64,000 nt of DNA, taken from Stictocephala bisonia (taxonomy: Eukaryota > Arthropoda > Insecta > Hemiptera > Membracidae). Where the stretch lies: positions 2,819,801-2,883,800 of the forward strand of contig JAQJVL010000030.1 of assembly GCA_035578905.1 (NCBI GenBank), given 5' to 3'. This document shows, piece after piece, positions 23,791 to 35,530 of this stretch. Position 1 is the stretch's first letter, and every line of letters begins with the position of its first letter. The notes beneath the pieces were generated by a model. That model ran no database searches and was not told the origin of the DNA. It was given only the letters and a program-made list of their open reading frames with translations. A program made the translations under genes and the position numbers.

Positions 23791-24478
23791 CTAGCAGGTT
23801 GACTGCCATACAGTATTTTTGACCCAAAGCCTGACTGCCATGAGTACCATATCTGGTACTCGACTAAATACAACATGAGGCCATGAGTACCATATAAGGT
23901 ACTCACCCCATCTTATTCAAGGGTTTAAAAAAATTAATTTATTTCCATAATAATGATCATGATTCTTTTAAAAGCATATAAAGTCGTTTATATACATACC
24001 AAATCACCTTTCCCTAGTCTTAGCAAATAAGTTTTTTTATTCCGTTGGTATTCGTGTCTAATCTAATAATCAGCTGTTTTAGCACCACATTGTTTTGTTT
24101 GTTACTAAAGAAAGTTATTTGTTATTTTATGAACCTTAGCATTTATTTATATGACAAATACAGTAATATTTTTCAGAATAAGGTGTTATTGAAGCTTACA
24201 TTGGCTTAGTTCAAACGATTACAAACTTTCAATAACATATAATTGCAGCCACAGGCCATGAGTACCATAAATGGTACTCAGCTAATTTAATGTTATTTTT
24301 GTGGAAATAATTGATCAAAGTTTAGTTTAAAGGTCTACAAAGGGGGGGAAATCAATATTATTATTTTTTCTTCAAAAAAAATTTGTGGCCTCAGGGAGGC
24401 AATCAACAAATATTAAGTGGCAGTCTGGCCTTTGGTCGTGAGTACCACATATGGTACTCATGGCAGTCAACCTGCTAG
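23791..24478. mobile_element. Non-autonomous TIR element with four internal palindromes
   Basis: The ends carry an exact 19-bp inverted repeat, CTAGCAGGTTGACTGCCAT (23791-23809) and its complement (24460-24478). The similarity continues inward as an imperfect ~60-bp TIR that includes CCAAAG and a second GACTGCCA. Inside are four copies of a 20-bp palindrome of consensus GAGTACCATATATGGTACTC, at 23842-23861, 23885-23904, 24260-24279 and 24440-24459; each differs by one to three central bases. There is no coding capacity in 688 bp. TA or CTAG may be the target duplication; a piggyBac-like or Tc1/mariner-like parent is possible, and GACTGCCA recalls some piggyBac-like ends, but I cannot decide. 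Confidence 0.8.
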
Positions 24479-25099
24479 CAAGCTATTCTGGAAATACTTC
24501 CACCCCCTCCCCACCCATATACGTTCGGTTAACTTTTGGTAATTTTGTATTCTTCACTCTGTATAGTTGTATTTTACGCGTACAAATAAAGTGTTAGTAG
24601 ATCCTCCAATTTGAAATTTACTTCATTCAAACACATGTACTAATTCATTGATCCAGACGCTCTCAAATGTAAAAACTACACTACGACTCTAATTTTTGTT
24701 ACACTACGACAGTCGTGTCCATTTAATCGTATTCAGAAAATATCTAAAATGCTAGAAGAAGACAGAAGCCCTATAACAGGCTGACATACGGTTTTTCCGA
24801 ACGACTCAACTGTCACTAGAAAGGTGACTAACTTCCATGTAACGTGCACATCAACGCACTCGTGAAAGTCAGTGAAACGCCACCACCGTGGACTGTCACA
24901 GCCCCCTCCCCACCACAACCACCACCACAAAGAGAACAGAAAGAAACTGTAATTAGCTGTTGTGCGGATTATTTAATTGAGCGGTGCGGCCCAAGCGCCA
25001 TCGATCCACATAAGCTAGGCAAAGAGCACTGAATTATTTCTCGGCCGCACCTGTAAGACTTGTTAATATTTCAGCGGCTTTATAGCGGACCCAGGCCTC
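24479..25099. other. Unassigned DNA
   Basis: Contains a C-rich stretch at 24902-24928 (CCCCTCCCCACCACAACC). The ORFs on both strands (24733-25032) look like chance. Confidence 0.4.
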
Positions 25100-25215
25100 T
25101 CTGTTGAATTAGTAAGCGAAACTTGTGCCCGCTCAAAAGCCAACTCACTTATTTAATAAATTAAAGCCGACTCGATTTATTATTGAAAATTCCATATCCG
25201 GTGAACGAACGGTGT
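25100..25215 (-). repeat. Dispersed repeat G copy (inverted)
   Basis: On the minus strand GGAATTTTCAATAATAAAT, GGCTTTAATTTATTAAAT and GAGTTGGCTTTTGAGC match 11530-11605. The preceding DNA (25030-25100) has raised CpG. Confidence 0.6.
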
Positions 25216-25734
25216 GTTACTGATCCTGACCTGTTAACTGATGTCGCTAGCTTACCCTTTACCTGGCGCGTGTCCGACTGTTGCTGGAAACCCAAATGAG
25301 ACAGGAGAAAGTGGGATAAGTTTTAATACTAAGTAAATTTGCTTATTTATTTTCGAGCCGTTCCATTGACAGTCGTAAAAATTTTGTACGTTACAAATAA
25401 TGATTAAATGTAGATAAAATTGTTCTTAGGACATTAAAGAATGTTTGTTAATATTCGTTAAGAATAAAAAAAATTTTTTGTCAGTGTTTTTTAATTAAAC
25501 GTTTTTAGTTCTTGAACTGGCAGGCCTCTAAGCATGTCACAATCAGGGTGCAATTGCTAAGAAACTTTGTTTCCAATTCTCTCGATTTCTAGACGTCTCA
25601 CGGGCCATTCTGATGCTTTTCCATGACCAGCTGGACATTCTAAACAAGTACGTACAGTTATGATTTCACTAGAAAAAAATCAGATTTTTCGTCGAAAATT
25701 GCCAAAGGGGTTCAAATCTTCACAATGGGAAAAC

Positions 25735-26095
25735 TTACTAACCCACCCGCCCACCCCTACACGTACAGTGGTAACTTACTGACCCACTGACCCACCCGCC
25801 CACCCATAAATGTACAGTGGTAACTTACTAACCCACCCGCCCGCCCCTACACGTACAGTGGTAACTTACTGACCCACCAGCCCACCCATAAATGTACAGT
25901 GGTAACTTACTAACCCACCCATTTGAACTAGTGGTACTTCAATACCACAGTACTGTATGAGTGGGTGGGTGGGTCAATACCACAGTACTGTATGCGTGGA
26001 TGGGTGGGTCAATACTACTGTACGTGCATGGGTGGGTTAATGCCATTGTACGTGTATATCATCACCACTGTATGTGTATGGGTGGGCGGGTGGCG
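25735..26095. repeat. Two-armed inverted minisatellite, G-rich core
   Basis: 25735-25925 holds about four units of TAACTTACTGACCCACCCGC, CCACCC, ACACGTACAGTGG. From about 25950 to 26095 the complementary orientation appears: GTGGGTGGGTGGGTCAATAC, CACTGTACGTGCATGGGTGG and GGTGGGCGGGTGG. The arms meet at about 25925-25960. The core CACTGTACGTG..TGGGTGGGNGGG is shared with the arrays at 680-969 and 43875-44012. Confidence 0.85.
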
Positions 26096-26136
26096 TCCCC
26101 TTTTATTTCTTTTTATACTTGCATAGATTGTTGATT

Positions 26137-26200
26137 AGTTCTATGAAATACGTTTTCTATGAGATACGTCACACTAGTTCTATGAGATACGTCACACTAA
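26137..26200. repeat. Short tandem repeat, 21-23 bp unit x3
   Basis: TTCTATGAGATACGTCACAC occurs twice, preceded by the diverged TTCTATGAAATACG. Confidence 0.8.
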
Positions 26201-26279
26201 GTGATGGCTACATTCAATAATCAAAAGAATATTTCTCAACAGTTTAATGTTTAGTACAACAGTAGAAGCTATCTAAAAC

Positions 26280-26400
26280 GTGATTGATTCCTTTGTGAAT
26301 GTCTCTGGTCTGATGATGGTAAATTTGGTTTACTGAAATCGATTACCATATCTATACAATTTGTAATTATTGCTTTGAAATAATTCTTAGTTGTGAGTCG
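26280..26400 (+). repeat. Dispersed repeat H copy
   Basis: CCTTTGTGAATGTCTCTGG, TCTGATGATGGTAAATTTGG and TTTACTGAAATCGATTACCA correspond to the copy at 18.0 kb. Confidence 0.5.
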
Positions 26401-29149
26401 TTAGTTGTTATGGTATTTCATGCAACTTAATAGAACACTTTATAGACATCCTTTATTTTAAAACACATTAAATGGGTGTACAACATACTTCAATAAAACT
26501 CCGATTGTGTCACAACATATTTTTTGCAGCACTCAGTTGGGGAATAATAAACACTTGTACACAATAAAAAGTGTATGACGAACTTGTGTAGCAAGTATTC
26601 ATGTCCTTGTAAATTGTTAATAATGCAATCAGCTAATGAATAGAGGCCTATTGTCTAAACACTAATTGATACAGAACTGACGTCTGCGTCTCTTAACACA
26701 ACACCAGGTTCTGTTGTTATCCATGCGGAGTCCCTCTTGGGTCTGTCTTGGACCTTATAACTTATTTCTTTCTACCTCAGTACTGCACTGCACTTGTGAC
26801 ATAGGGATTTTACTCAGGGTTAAGTGGGGCGATTTTTTTATAATTACCAATAACCATTCTTGCAAAAAAGATAGTTCTTTAGATGAATTATTTATCTAAA
26901 CACGACTTAATACATTGTAGAAGGTGGACTTCTTAAAAAAAAAAAAAAAAACTATTCGAATGTTATAACCAGTGAATGTCTAATATGTTAGTAAAGGGCT
27001 CTTACCCTCGTCGAAATGAACCTACCAGATAACTTATTGTTGTTAAGATCAAAAGCAAACAATGTTAACATTCAATACATAATTTTATCATTTTGTGCTG
27101 GTTACTTTACGACGTTATGTTTTGTGAAATAAGTACATTCAAACAGTATTACCTATCAAATAGCATTGTTAAAAAAAAATCATACTGTGAAATGAATTTC
27201 GTAATCGCACGAGACGAGCTTACCATTTCCAAAACATAAATGGCGGTAATTGTCCAACAGCTTAATCTTTTGAGACAAAACTGTAAGCCTTAATTTAAAA
27301 AAATTTTGATCTTTGTTCCTATTTAAACTCTTTTTCAGTCCCCGCGGATGGGCCTTGTAGGTTGTTTAATGAAAAAAAAAAAAAAAAACTATTTAAAGTA
27401 GCTGGGAAATCAATAGTTTTATAATCAAGATATTTTTTAAGAATTAGTACGACCAAACGAGTAAATATATTAGCCAGCCGTAACCATAGCACCGCTTTAA
27501 AGCATGGTTATCACGGGTCACTTCTCTTAACACACGGGTCTTATAACTAGCTAGTTTGAATGTTTGTAAGGAAACATTTTATGATCACGGATTTTCCTGT
27601 TGTTTATATCTTTTACATTTTACTTTCTCCCATATGCGTCAGCCAGTATTGTGATCGTCCAAACGAATTTGTTTCACAAGTTGGTCTAAAAATCCATTTT
27701 AGGGTCCCCTGAACTCAACAAGTTTTGGATGTCTGTCCGTAGGGCTTATGTGCGTCTGTCTGTGTGTACGTGCACTTCTCTGGAGACAAAATGGATGGTT
27801 CAATTTTTATGGAATTTGGTATGAAGATGTATTTTGCCAATATCTCCAGACCGTTTTTTCACTTTTTGGAAATTTTAGTTTTTTTTATTTTTATGGGCAA
27901 AAAACATACAAAAATGGAATTTTCTTAAAAACTGCTTTAACGATTTGGATTAAATTTTCAGGAAAGACGTGAATTACAATTTAAAATAATTTAGTAAAAC
28001 CGCATGTCTCTAACTTGACTGGTTTTTTTTTAAATTTGACAAAAAAATATTTCGGAATCAAACTGGTAATTTTCAAAGTTTTGATTTGTTTAGTGTTTAA
28101 TATGGGGGAAAGTTTGTGCGAATTCTTTGGAATTATTTATTTCTATTTCTTATCGATCATATATTGCTATAAATTGCCATATGGATTTTGCTGTAGATAA
28201 CAACGCACGTAGAGGTTCACTCACACGCCACTAGGCGCGCTCATATCAAGAAGACAATTGTTAAGTTAATTATTTTATTGAAAAAAAAGTTAGTTTAAAC
28301 ATTTTACCTTTTCGAATAAAGTTGTAATATTTTAAAAAATTAACATTGCCTTATTTGTAAAACAATTCCAACATGGCGGCAGGTGTAGTCAGTTGATTAC
28401 ATTTTGTCCTATCTGTTTGCTAATTATATCTAACGCGTTATTTTATTTAATTAGTTCGTTATTAGGTCTTCTCCTATGTGTAAGGTGTAATTTCAAGTTG
28501 TTACCAAGTTTATTACCAAGCGTGTTTAATTATATCATATCACATATTGCTGACGCCGCTAATAAGCCGCCATTACCCCGAGCGTATGCAACAGTAAACA
28601 CTGACCGTGGAAAAATAACTGTCAAACGGTAATCGAGTAACGCACTTGAATATCTCTAAATTAATAGCATTTCGTAGAGTAAAACATGTGTAAAAATTAC
28701 GGGTGGAAGCCTAGCCGAAGCCTTAAGTTGAGTTTTCTTTTAGAGAAAAAAAAGGAAAGAAGAGGTTTTTCGAAAACTTTAAAAAATTCTCGAACCTTCT
28801 TTGGGGCATTTGATGAACGTTTTTTAGTGTAGGAATAACTAATTCAAATGGCTGAGAATTTAAATCATCAAAGTGTCTTTCATGTTGATAAAAAAAACGC
28901 AATCTCAGGTCTTATTTATAACGTTTTGTAGTGTTTGTGTTTAATGTTTTTAAAATTGCTTTGAATGAGTTTGGAGGTTTGACTATAGTTCGTTTGAAAG
29001 AATTTACATTTGGGAATTTTCATTCTTCCAAGAACCGTTTAGGTGTTTAAAAATTGTATTTTTTTATAAAAAGCAGCCGATCTCCTTTTTTAAACGTTAC
29101 GCTGCCCATTACTCATGACTATAGATCTGTACGTGGAACTAATTCTGAC
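26401..29149. other. Unassigned AT-rich DNA
   Basis: No supported gene in 2.7 kb. Poly-A runs at 26935-26951 and 27370-27388. 27700-27980 (GTCTGTCTGTGTGTACGTG, ATGGATGGTTCAATTTTTAT, GGAATTTGGTATGAAGATGT) looks like a known type of invertebrate interspersed repeat but I cannot place it. Several ORFs of 61-84 codons lack motifs. Confidence 0.35.
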
Positions 29150-29490
29150 ATAATTAGGGGAATAATCAGTACAGTACAAGAGAGAGCATTACTGATAAAA
29201 ATTTCAGTAAAGATCAGGACTCGAAACTGCGCAAACACACAGAGAATAAAGGAACTGACGTCGCATTCTTATGGCCGAAGCGTACGCCTCAGTGGTAGAT
29301 ATAAATAAATTAAAACCAACTAATTTAAATCGTCTTTAATAATAGTAAATAAGTTTATCCTTAAGGATTTGGGGGTAATTAGGGAGGAACTGTCATGGTG
29401 CTGGCCCTGTCATCTCCGTGACAAACTGGAGAAACAATTACTCGAACTCTGTTGGATTCGACCTCTGTTTCTTTCTTCCCTATGGCATTG
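29150..29490 (+). repeat. Dispersed repeat E, longest copy
   Basis: Order of blocks: CAGTAAAGATCAGGACTCGA, TTATGGCCGAAGCGTACGCC, TCAGTGGTAGATATAAATAA, TTTATCCTTAAGGATTTGGG, GGTGCTGGCCCTGTCATC, AAACTGGAGAAACAATTA and CGACCTCTGTTTCTTTCTTC. CAGTAAAGGCCAGAATTCGA recurs at 29505, so a second partial copy follows directly. Confidence 0.65.
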
Positions 29491-29895
29491 CTGATAAACA
29501 CTTACAGTAAAGGCCAGAATTCGAAACTGTGCTATTATAAGCATAAGTCCTTACGCCGTAGATAACAGCCCTACTCGTCACTTGGTATCGTTTAGGTTTA
29601 TCTATAGTAATTTTTAATTTATTTTTCCCTAATCCTCTGTTACAAAAGTGTTATATTTTACTTGTATATTAAAAATAAAATGATTTAGGTTACTGACAAT
29701 TATTTTTCTTATTAAACAAGTTCACTGCTAGTTCGAACCCAGTTCACAATAACAGTTAATTTTGTAGATTTAAGAATGTACAAATTTACTGTTGTGCTTC
29801 CGAATTTCAATAAAATGATCGGTCGTTCACATTTTTAAATTTCAATTGTCTGATACTGATAGTAACGTGTGCACGTTTAAGGTCGTCGTCTCCTT

Positions 29896-29918
29896 CACGT
29901 GCTGAAGGCGGTCACGTG
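29896..29918. promoter_or_regulatory. Pair of CACGTG E-boxes
   Basis: CACGTG at 29896-29901 and 29913-29918, 17 bp apart, lie in a short CpG-containing segment ending CCGCGCCAC. The second site reads GTCACGTGAC, a bHLH-leucine zipper consensus. No transcript start is evident nearby, so function is inferred only. Confidence 0.3.
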
Positions 29919-30244
29919 ACCCGCGCCACAGGCTTCTCTTTCATGGTAATTACTTATATAAACTCTATTGTAATGTCACATTTATCTCACATTTAGATAT
30001 AACTCCTCGTCATGTCAGTAATTGTGTACTCACTTCTAATTGTTCCACTGTACACAACACTTAAATTTTCAAAATTTACAATCGAATTTGGTGTTGTTAG
30101 TTCGTTGGAACGTTCGTTTTTATAATTTGAAAAAGAAAAAAAACGGCAATCAAAAATCAAATCGATTATATATTTAAATATCGGGGGTTCATTAGCTAAG
30201 TTTTTGAACTGTGAGAAGGTTAGAATCTCTTAACTTTCGTATGA

Positions 30245-30297
30245 GGTTCACGCACAGGCCTGCATGCCCACGTGAGTGAAGTTTCCATGTTAAAAAT
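30245..30297 (+). mobile_element. SINE-A 3' tail fragment
   Basis: TTCACGCACAGGCCTGCATG, CCCACGTGAGTGAAGTT matches the 3' end of the SINE at 34666-34839 (GTTGACGCACAGGCCTGTAG, GGCGAGTGAAGTT). The tRNA-like head is missing. Confidence 0.6.
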
Positions 30298-30484
30298 AAA
30301 ATGACGAGGCCTTTGGCAAACAACGATAAGATCATTAGACCAAACATGATCATTTTCAAAACGACTCTTAGGCTATTTTTATAGTAAATTGTCAAGCCAT
30401 TACTTATCAACGATTTGCTAAGTTTGTTACAGGAAAGTTTTACTGAACAAAATTTACCGTCGTATTTGTATTTAGTTAATATAT

Positions 30485-30625
30485 AAATGTTCGTCGAAGT
30501 CTTCTGGGTACGACCGAGTTAATTCGTTATGTATATTATGTAGAATAACTGCCGACGTTTCGGATTCCTTGCACTTGTCCACCTTCCTCAAGGCGACGTG
30601 AGCTCTGAGACAAAAATGTACAGTT
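30485..30625 (-). repeat. Retroelement-tail-like sequence
   Basis: On the minus strand GCCTTGAGGAAGGTGGACAA, GTGCAAGGAATCCGAAACGT and CGGCAGTTATTCTACATAAT. This layout is common in interspersed repeats of insects. No second copy was found in this window. Confidence 0.3.
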
Positions 30626-31747
30626 AGATCCAAAACTTGTATGTATTAATAATTTCTCGCGAACCTATCTGTGAGTATCGTAGTTCTCTCTTACTTAGTT
30701 AAATTACAAATAATTAAAAAATATAAACAAGCTTACAAAACCATAAATTAAAAACGCATTCGTGTATGGTTTTAATTGAGTGAGTCAGTTTAACCCAACG
30801 CTCCCATTAACGGTTGTCATTACATTACTAGTCTCACTACAATTTTTGAAGTACACCTCCATAAACGGCTGCCATCCGTGGCGGCCAGGTCCTTTCCTAG
30901 AACTTACGTAGCGCATCTAATCCGCCTAATGTATAGGATTTATCGCATCCGGCATTTGTAGAAATTACCACTACGTCAACGGATGATTCCAACGTTATGT
31001 TGTTGAATGAAACATCTTAGTTTTCGTTAAAATGCGTTGTAAATATTCGGGTATCGAGTAGGTGCTAGAATAACGTCTGACACGATGTTTATCGATCAAT
31101 CGGTGGCTATAAAATATTCGAATGGTCAGTGTTTTTAATATCCACAAGGTATTAGTTAACGTTGTGTCGGCATCTCATATGTAAGAATTGTAAAATACAT
31201 ATTAGTAATATAATTGACTTTACATACAAACAGTTATATTTCTCATATAATTTCTCAAAATATTAGCCATTTTGGAGTCCATTGGTTGAGCTCTAGGGTA
31301 GTCTCATGTAATTGTAACGTGTTTTAAACCAGCTGCTTTAGCAGACCTCACTAACTAACCAAATTACTAGTAAAAATATTCCCATCACTTGAGATGTATA
31401 TTTATAAATAATACAATATAATATAATCAAGGGGTTTTTTTTTTTACTACAGTAAGTATTGTTAAACTACAACCCTAAGCAACCATTCAAAAACAGACTT
31501 AAACATTACAGTTTAACTCGAAAAAAGACAATGCAAACCTTTTTATATCTTAACCACTAGACTGAAGTAATCTCATTCAGAAAATACACAAGTTTTCCAT
31601 CAAGATTCGAAGGAAATCCATTCGTGAAACTAACTGGAAAGATGCATATCGCCGCGGAAGAGAAAGTCTGGAACAGTTTATGCGGGAGAGTATGTATTAG
31701 TGCTAGATTGGTTGTCGATATGCAGTCGTTGTTGAAGTGGCTTGATG
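30626..31747. other. Unassigned DNA
   Basis: No supported gene. 31600-31740 is open on both strands and slightly GC-richer, just beside the 23-bp array, but no domain is visible. Confidence 0.35.
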
Positions 31748-32165
31748 ATGCAACAACAGTCCCATCCCTCGGGCAACAACAGTTCCATCCCTCGAGCAAC
31801 AACAGTTCCATCCCTCGGATAACAAAAGTCCCATCCCTCGGGCAACAACAGTTCCATCCCTCGAGCAACAACAGTTCCATCCCTCGGGCAACAACAGTTC
31901 CATCCCTCGGGCAACAACAGTTCCATCCCTCGAGCAACAACAGTTCCATCCCTCGGGCAACAACAGTTCCATCCCTCGGATAACAAAAGTCCCATCCCTC
32001 GGGCAACAACAGTTCCATCCACGGGCAACAACAGTTTCATCCCTCGAGCAACAACAGTTCCATCCCTCGAGCAACAACAGTTCCATCCCTCTGGTAACAA
32101 CAGTCCCATCTCTCGGGCAACCACAGTCCCATATTTCGGGCCACAACAGCTCCATCCTTTGGGCG
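31748..32165. repeat. 23-bp minisatellite
   Basis: About 18 units of GGGCAACAACAGTTCCATCC plus CTC, with GAG/GGG/GAT variants at the unit start. The variant with ATAACAAAAGTCCC occurs at about 31820 and 31980, 161 bp (seven units) apart, marking a higher-order duplication. Unit length 23 makes every frame cycle, so long ORFs in three frames of the minus strand encode the same repetitive peptide and are not genes. Confidence 0.97.
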
Positions 32166-34004
32166 TTCAAGTTCTCAATGAGAAATTACTCTCAATGTAC
32201 TAAACTAAGGGACAGACCTCTTTTTTTATTCGTTTATTCGTTTATTCGTTTCAGATAAATAGAGTCTAAATGAAGTTTCTACCTTCATTTAGGTAGAATC
32301 AGGTCATTTAATTCTGTGAAGGAGCAAATATACTTTCTTCAATGCTCAGTTTTAGCTCATAATTTCTGCCCCTCTATAGAGAGGTAGTCTAACTTCTACC
32401 TAATTCAAAACTTGAATTTTCTCTTTATCAATTCATAATTTAATTTGTTTGTATCCAGTTGAATTATCTTAGCTTACTTAACTTTCTTGTTCTAAGTTTA
32501 CAATTTCTCTTCAGGAACTAGTTTTACAATAGTTAGCTCAAAATATTAGATTTGTGAAAGAGGTTAGTATGAAAACCTTTTCAAGCAGTAGTTTTGCAAT
32601 ATTTGGCCCAAAATCCTAGATGTGGAATGCAAATAGGTAGTAGATTTGCACGCCTGAAAATTAATTTAATATCAATTTTCATTTAACCCATTCCAAAACT
32701 TGCAATCAGGCACCTATCTGCATTCGACGTTGCCTCACAGACCAGGGGTTAAATATTTTGAAAAGTTGTTCAAACAGACGGTTCTTAAATATTCCTGGAG
32801 GATCTGTATGCTTTTCAGGATTGATTATTTTTAATTTGAATTAATGTATAAATATAAAGTCTTACGTGTAATTTGTATGAATTTTTATTCCATTTTTTAC
32901 ATCACTTATAGTTTCGGAATTTATAGAAGTTTATGTATTTGTGTACCGGTAGTTAATGCCTACTTACGTGAAATTTGTTCTTATGATGATTCTTCTGTTT
33001 GAAAAAAGAAATAATTTTTTATTTGTCAAATTGGACTTAAGCGCAATAAACGTTGAGTTAAATTGCCTATTTTAAATCTTAATTATACCTAAATTGTGTC
33101 TCAAGCTCCTATTATACAAATAGATAGTATGTTATTTCTAGAAAAAAAGTATATTTTGACAGCAATTCAAGAAAATTATGAAAATAGCCCCTCATGGACT
33201 CTATTGTGAGGGGAACGAGCCACTACCAGTCAGTCTAGTAGAAATGAAAATATTACATTGCACTGAACAGTAGTTTATAACTATGATATACAAAAAACTA
33301 TTAAATTAAAATACCAACAAAAAATCAAAACAAAAAAGTAAATTAGTGTTAATCAAAATTCATCAACATCAGAAGCTACAACAATATCATTGAAATATTA
33401 TAATGGTACTGAAAACTCTAAATTTATTCCAGCATGTCCTGACACTTGTAATGTTATTTTAAATTATCCGTAATTTAGCTGTTATTTTCTGTTATATACG
33501 GTGTTGTTTCATGAAGGACAACTGCTCTGTTATCGGTCGTCTGACGGCATCGTTAATCACAATATATAAACGGTCTGGCTGTAAAAATAGATAACGCAGT
33601 GCGCACTATGCAGATCTAATGTTTGCGCTAGTTACAATATAAGAGACAATCAAAATAACGTTGTTACGGGGGTCAACAGCCAGTGTATATCATTACTGCA
33701 CGAGCGTATTGGTCTATAATTGGTGCATAGATAAAGAGCCGGCCAGATTGTTTGCTTGCAATTTACTATTAATAATATGTAATGTTGTTCTAGTATAATT
33801 ATTCCGAGTGGGAATAACGTTACCAGCCGATGTCAACTCGAATTCATATTTGACAACGATGTCATGGTCGAAAATGTATCGTTTAATTTAGTTGAATTGA
33901 TATATTGATCATCACTGACATTTTGATTTAGAGACACAAATTTTGAGAAATTTATTTTCGTTCGGTTTACTGATTTTTAGTTTCACTATCGTGAAATTGT
34001 GGCA
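32166..34004. other. Unassigned AT-rich DNA with a unique block at 33480-33790
   Basis: The 33480-33790 block has more CpG (GTCTGACGGCATCGTTAATC, GATAACGCAGTGCGCACTAT) and no repeat partner here. CGTTTATT is repeated three times at 32228-32250. Nothing else supported. Confidence 0.35.
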
Positions 34005-34272
34005 TATTGATCTATATTCTAACGATCGATGAAAATAATCGATTATTTTCATCGAATTGACATTTTTACATTAGATTTTTTGACTACGACTAGCAGCTAA
34101 ACAATCTTCGTTCTAAAAGGATGATCGATATTCTAGCATTTTGATCGATATTCTAACGGTCGATGAAAATAAATCGATTATGTTCATCGAACTGACATTT
34201 TTACATTCGATTGTTTGACTACGACTGGCAGCTAAAATAAATCTTCGTTCTAAAAGGATGAATTAGAGGATA
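34005..34272. repeat. 134-bp tandem duplication with 28-bp palindrome
   Basis: CGATGAAAATAATCGATTAT plus TTTCATCG at 34027-34054 is a perfect 28-bp palindrome. The diverged copy starts at 34161, 134 bp later, followed in both by GACATTTTTACATT, TTGACTACGACT, GCAGCTAAA and CTTCGTTCTAAAAGGATGA. More decayed relatives follow at 35120-35530. Confidence 0.85.
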
Positions 34273-34665
34273 AATTGAGACAAACTTAAGCTTTATGCAC
34301 AAGTATCTAGACAGAATCTCCATAAACGCCCTTTGTTGGGATGGTCGCTTAGTCGATTAGGAGAATCGATAACAAAGGACCTTTTTAACTTCGGAAGTTT
34401 GATTATGACTTCCGTATATATTTTAATTGTTTCGTTTAAGGAGGATGAATTATAAATTATGAACTACACAATGGAAAAGTGAAATACGACCGACCCATCT
34501 TTCAGGGCGGAAGTGTGCATACTGTTGTTTCGACTTCATTTTAGTCTCTTCAGATGTAGATAGGCACGAAGCCACTACATGACAACGATAAATGAGTAAT
34601 CCAATGAGGAATTACTAGTTGGGCACGGAGGTAGAAAAATTTACCAATATCCTTTTCACAAAACT

Positions 34666-34839
34666 GCCGGCGTGGTGGTTCAGTGGCTAAGGCTTCGGAC
34701 TGCGGAGGGCAAGGTCCAAGGTTCGAATCCCCACTGAGCCAACGGTCGGTACTTCACTCGTTGAATAAAGTTGACGCACAGGCCTGTAGGCCCATGTCAA
34801 CTGGCGAGTGAAGTTAAAAAAAAAATTCATAAAAAAAAA
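34666..34839 (+). mobile_element. SINE-A, tRNA-derived, intact with target duplication
   Basis: The element starts GCCGGCGTGGTGGTTCAGTG. The A box TGGTTCAGTGG is at 34676-34686 and a perfect B box, GGTTCGAATCC, at 34720-34730. The tRNA-unrelated body has GTCGGTACTTCACTCGTTG, GACGCACAGGCCTGTAGGCC and GGCGAGTGAAGTT, then an A-rich tail. Flanks TTCACAAAACT (34655-34665) and TTCATAAAACT (34840-34850) differ at one base and are the probable target-site duplication. Such elements are transcribed by RNA polymerase III and moved by a partner LINE. This is a retroposon, not a tRNA gene: no acceptor stem closes the fold. Confidence 0.88.
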
Positions 34840-35119
34840 TTCATAAAACTCACAAACACCAATTCGGTGCGCCCTATTTCTAAATTATATAAATGAGACT
34901 TTTAATTATATTTTATCCTCATCTTCTTTTATCTAAATTTGATTAACATACTAGAGCAGTAGTGCTACGGTCGCGGTTGTTTAGCGACCTGCCTACAAAC
35001 AGCAAGGTTTCAATTGCTGTGAGAGTAGAGAGTGAAAAGGCATAACAATGTTAACCTTTCAATAATGGAAAACTCTAGCATAAAATGTTAGTGAACAAAT
35101 TCTCCGTAGTTACATGTTA

Positions 35120-35530
35120 GTTAGTGCTGGGCGCACTATCGATAATCGGCCATTTTTTCCAATCGACATTTTCAACATTGGAGTTTGACGACTACGTGAT
35201 GTCTGAATTTCTATAAACAATTTTCATTCAACAAGGAACAATTACAGAACTTTTTTTAAAACAACTTCTCCATAATTATCGGTTATTTACTGATTGATGT
35301 GGTGGTTGCACAATCGATAATAGTAATCGATCATTTTTACCTTAAACGATACACTTATTGTTGCCAAGTTAAACTACGACAAATGTCCAAATACTACCTT
35401 AAGTAAATATTTATTAAAGACTACTACAACAAAAACTTAATTAAAAAAATTAATGAAAAGGAAATCCCTAATTGCCAGTTGTTGTTCTGCTGGTCGCACA
35501 TCGATAACGACAATATACCTTTTTATGTTC
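35120..35530. repeat. Decayed ~176-188-bp repeats related to 34 kb duplication
   Basis: Three blocks start with a TGNTGG..GCAC..ATCGATAA motif at about 35130, 35305 and 35495, each followed by an AT-rich segment with a weak GTTGACTACGAC-like or GTTAAACT match. Divergence is high. Confidence 0.45.

Noticed and set aside
27700..27980. Possible known invertebrate repeat with GTCTGTCTG-type text
   Set aside because: It looks familiar, but no second copy or defined ends exist in this window, so I did not annotate it as an element.
31557..32170. Overlapping 119-155 codon ORFs
   Set aside because: Translations of the 23-bp array in successive frames. The short non-repetitive ends show no domain.
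34666..34740. tRNA gene
   Set aside because: A and B boxes are present but no acceptor stem or anticodon arm folds properly, and it continues into a SINE body with target-site duplication.
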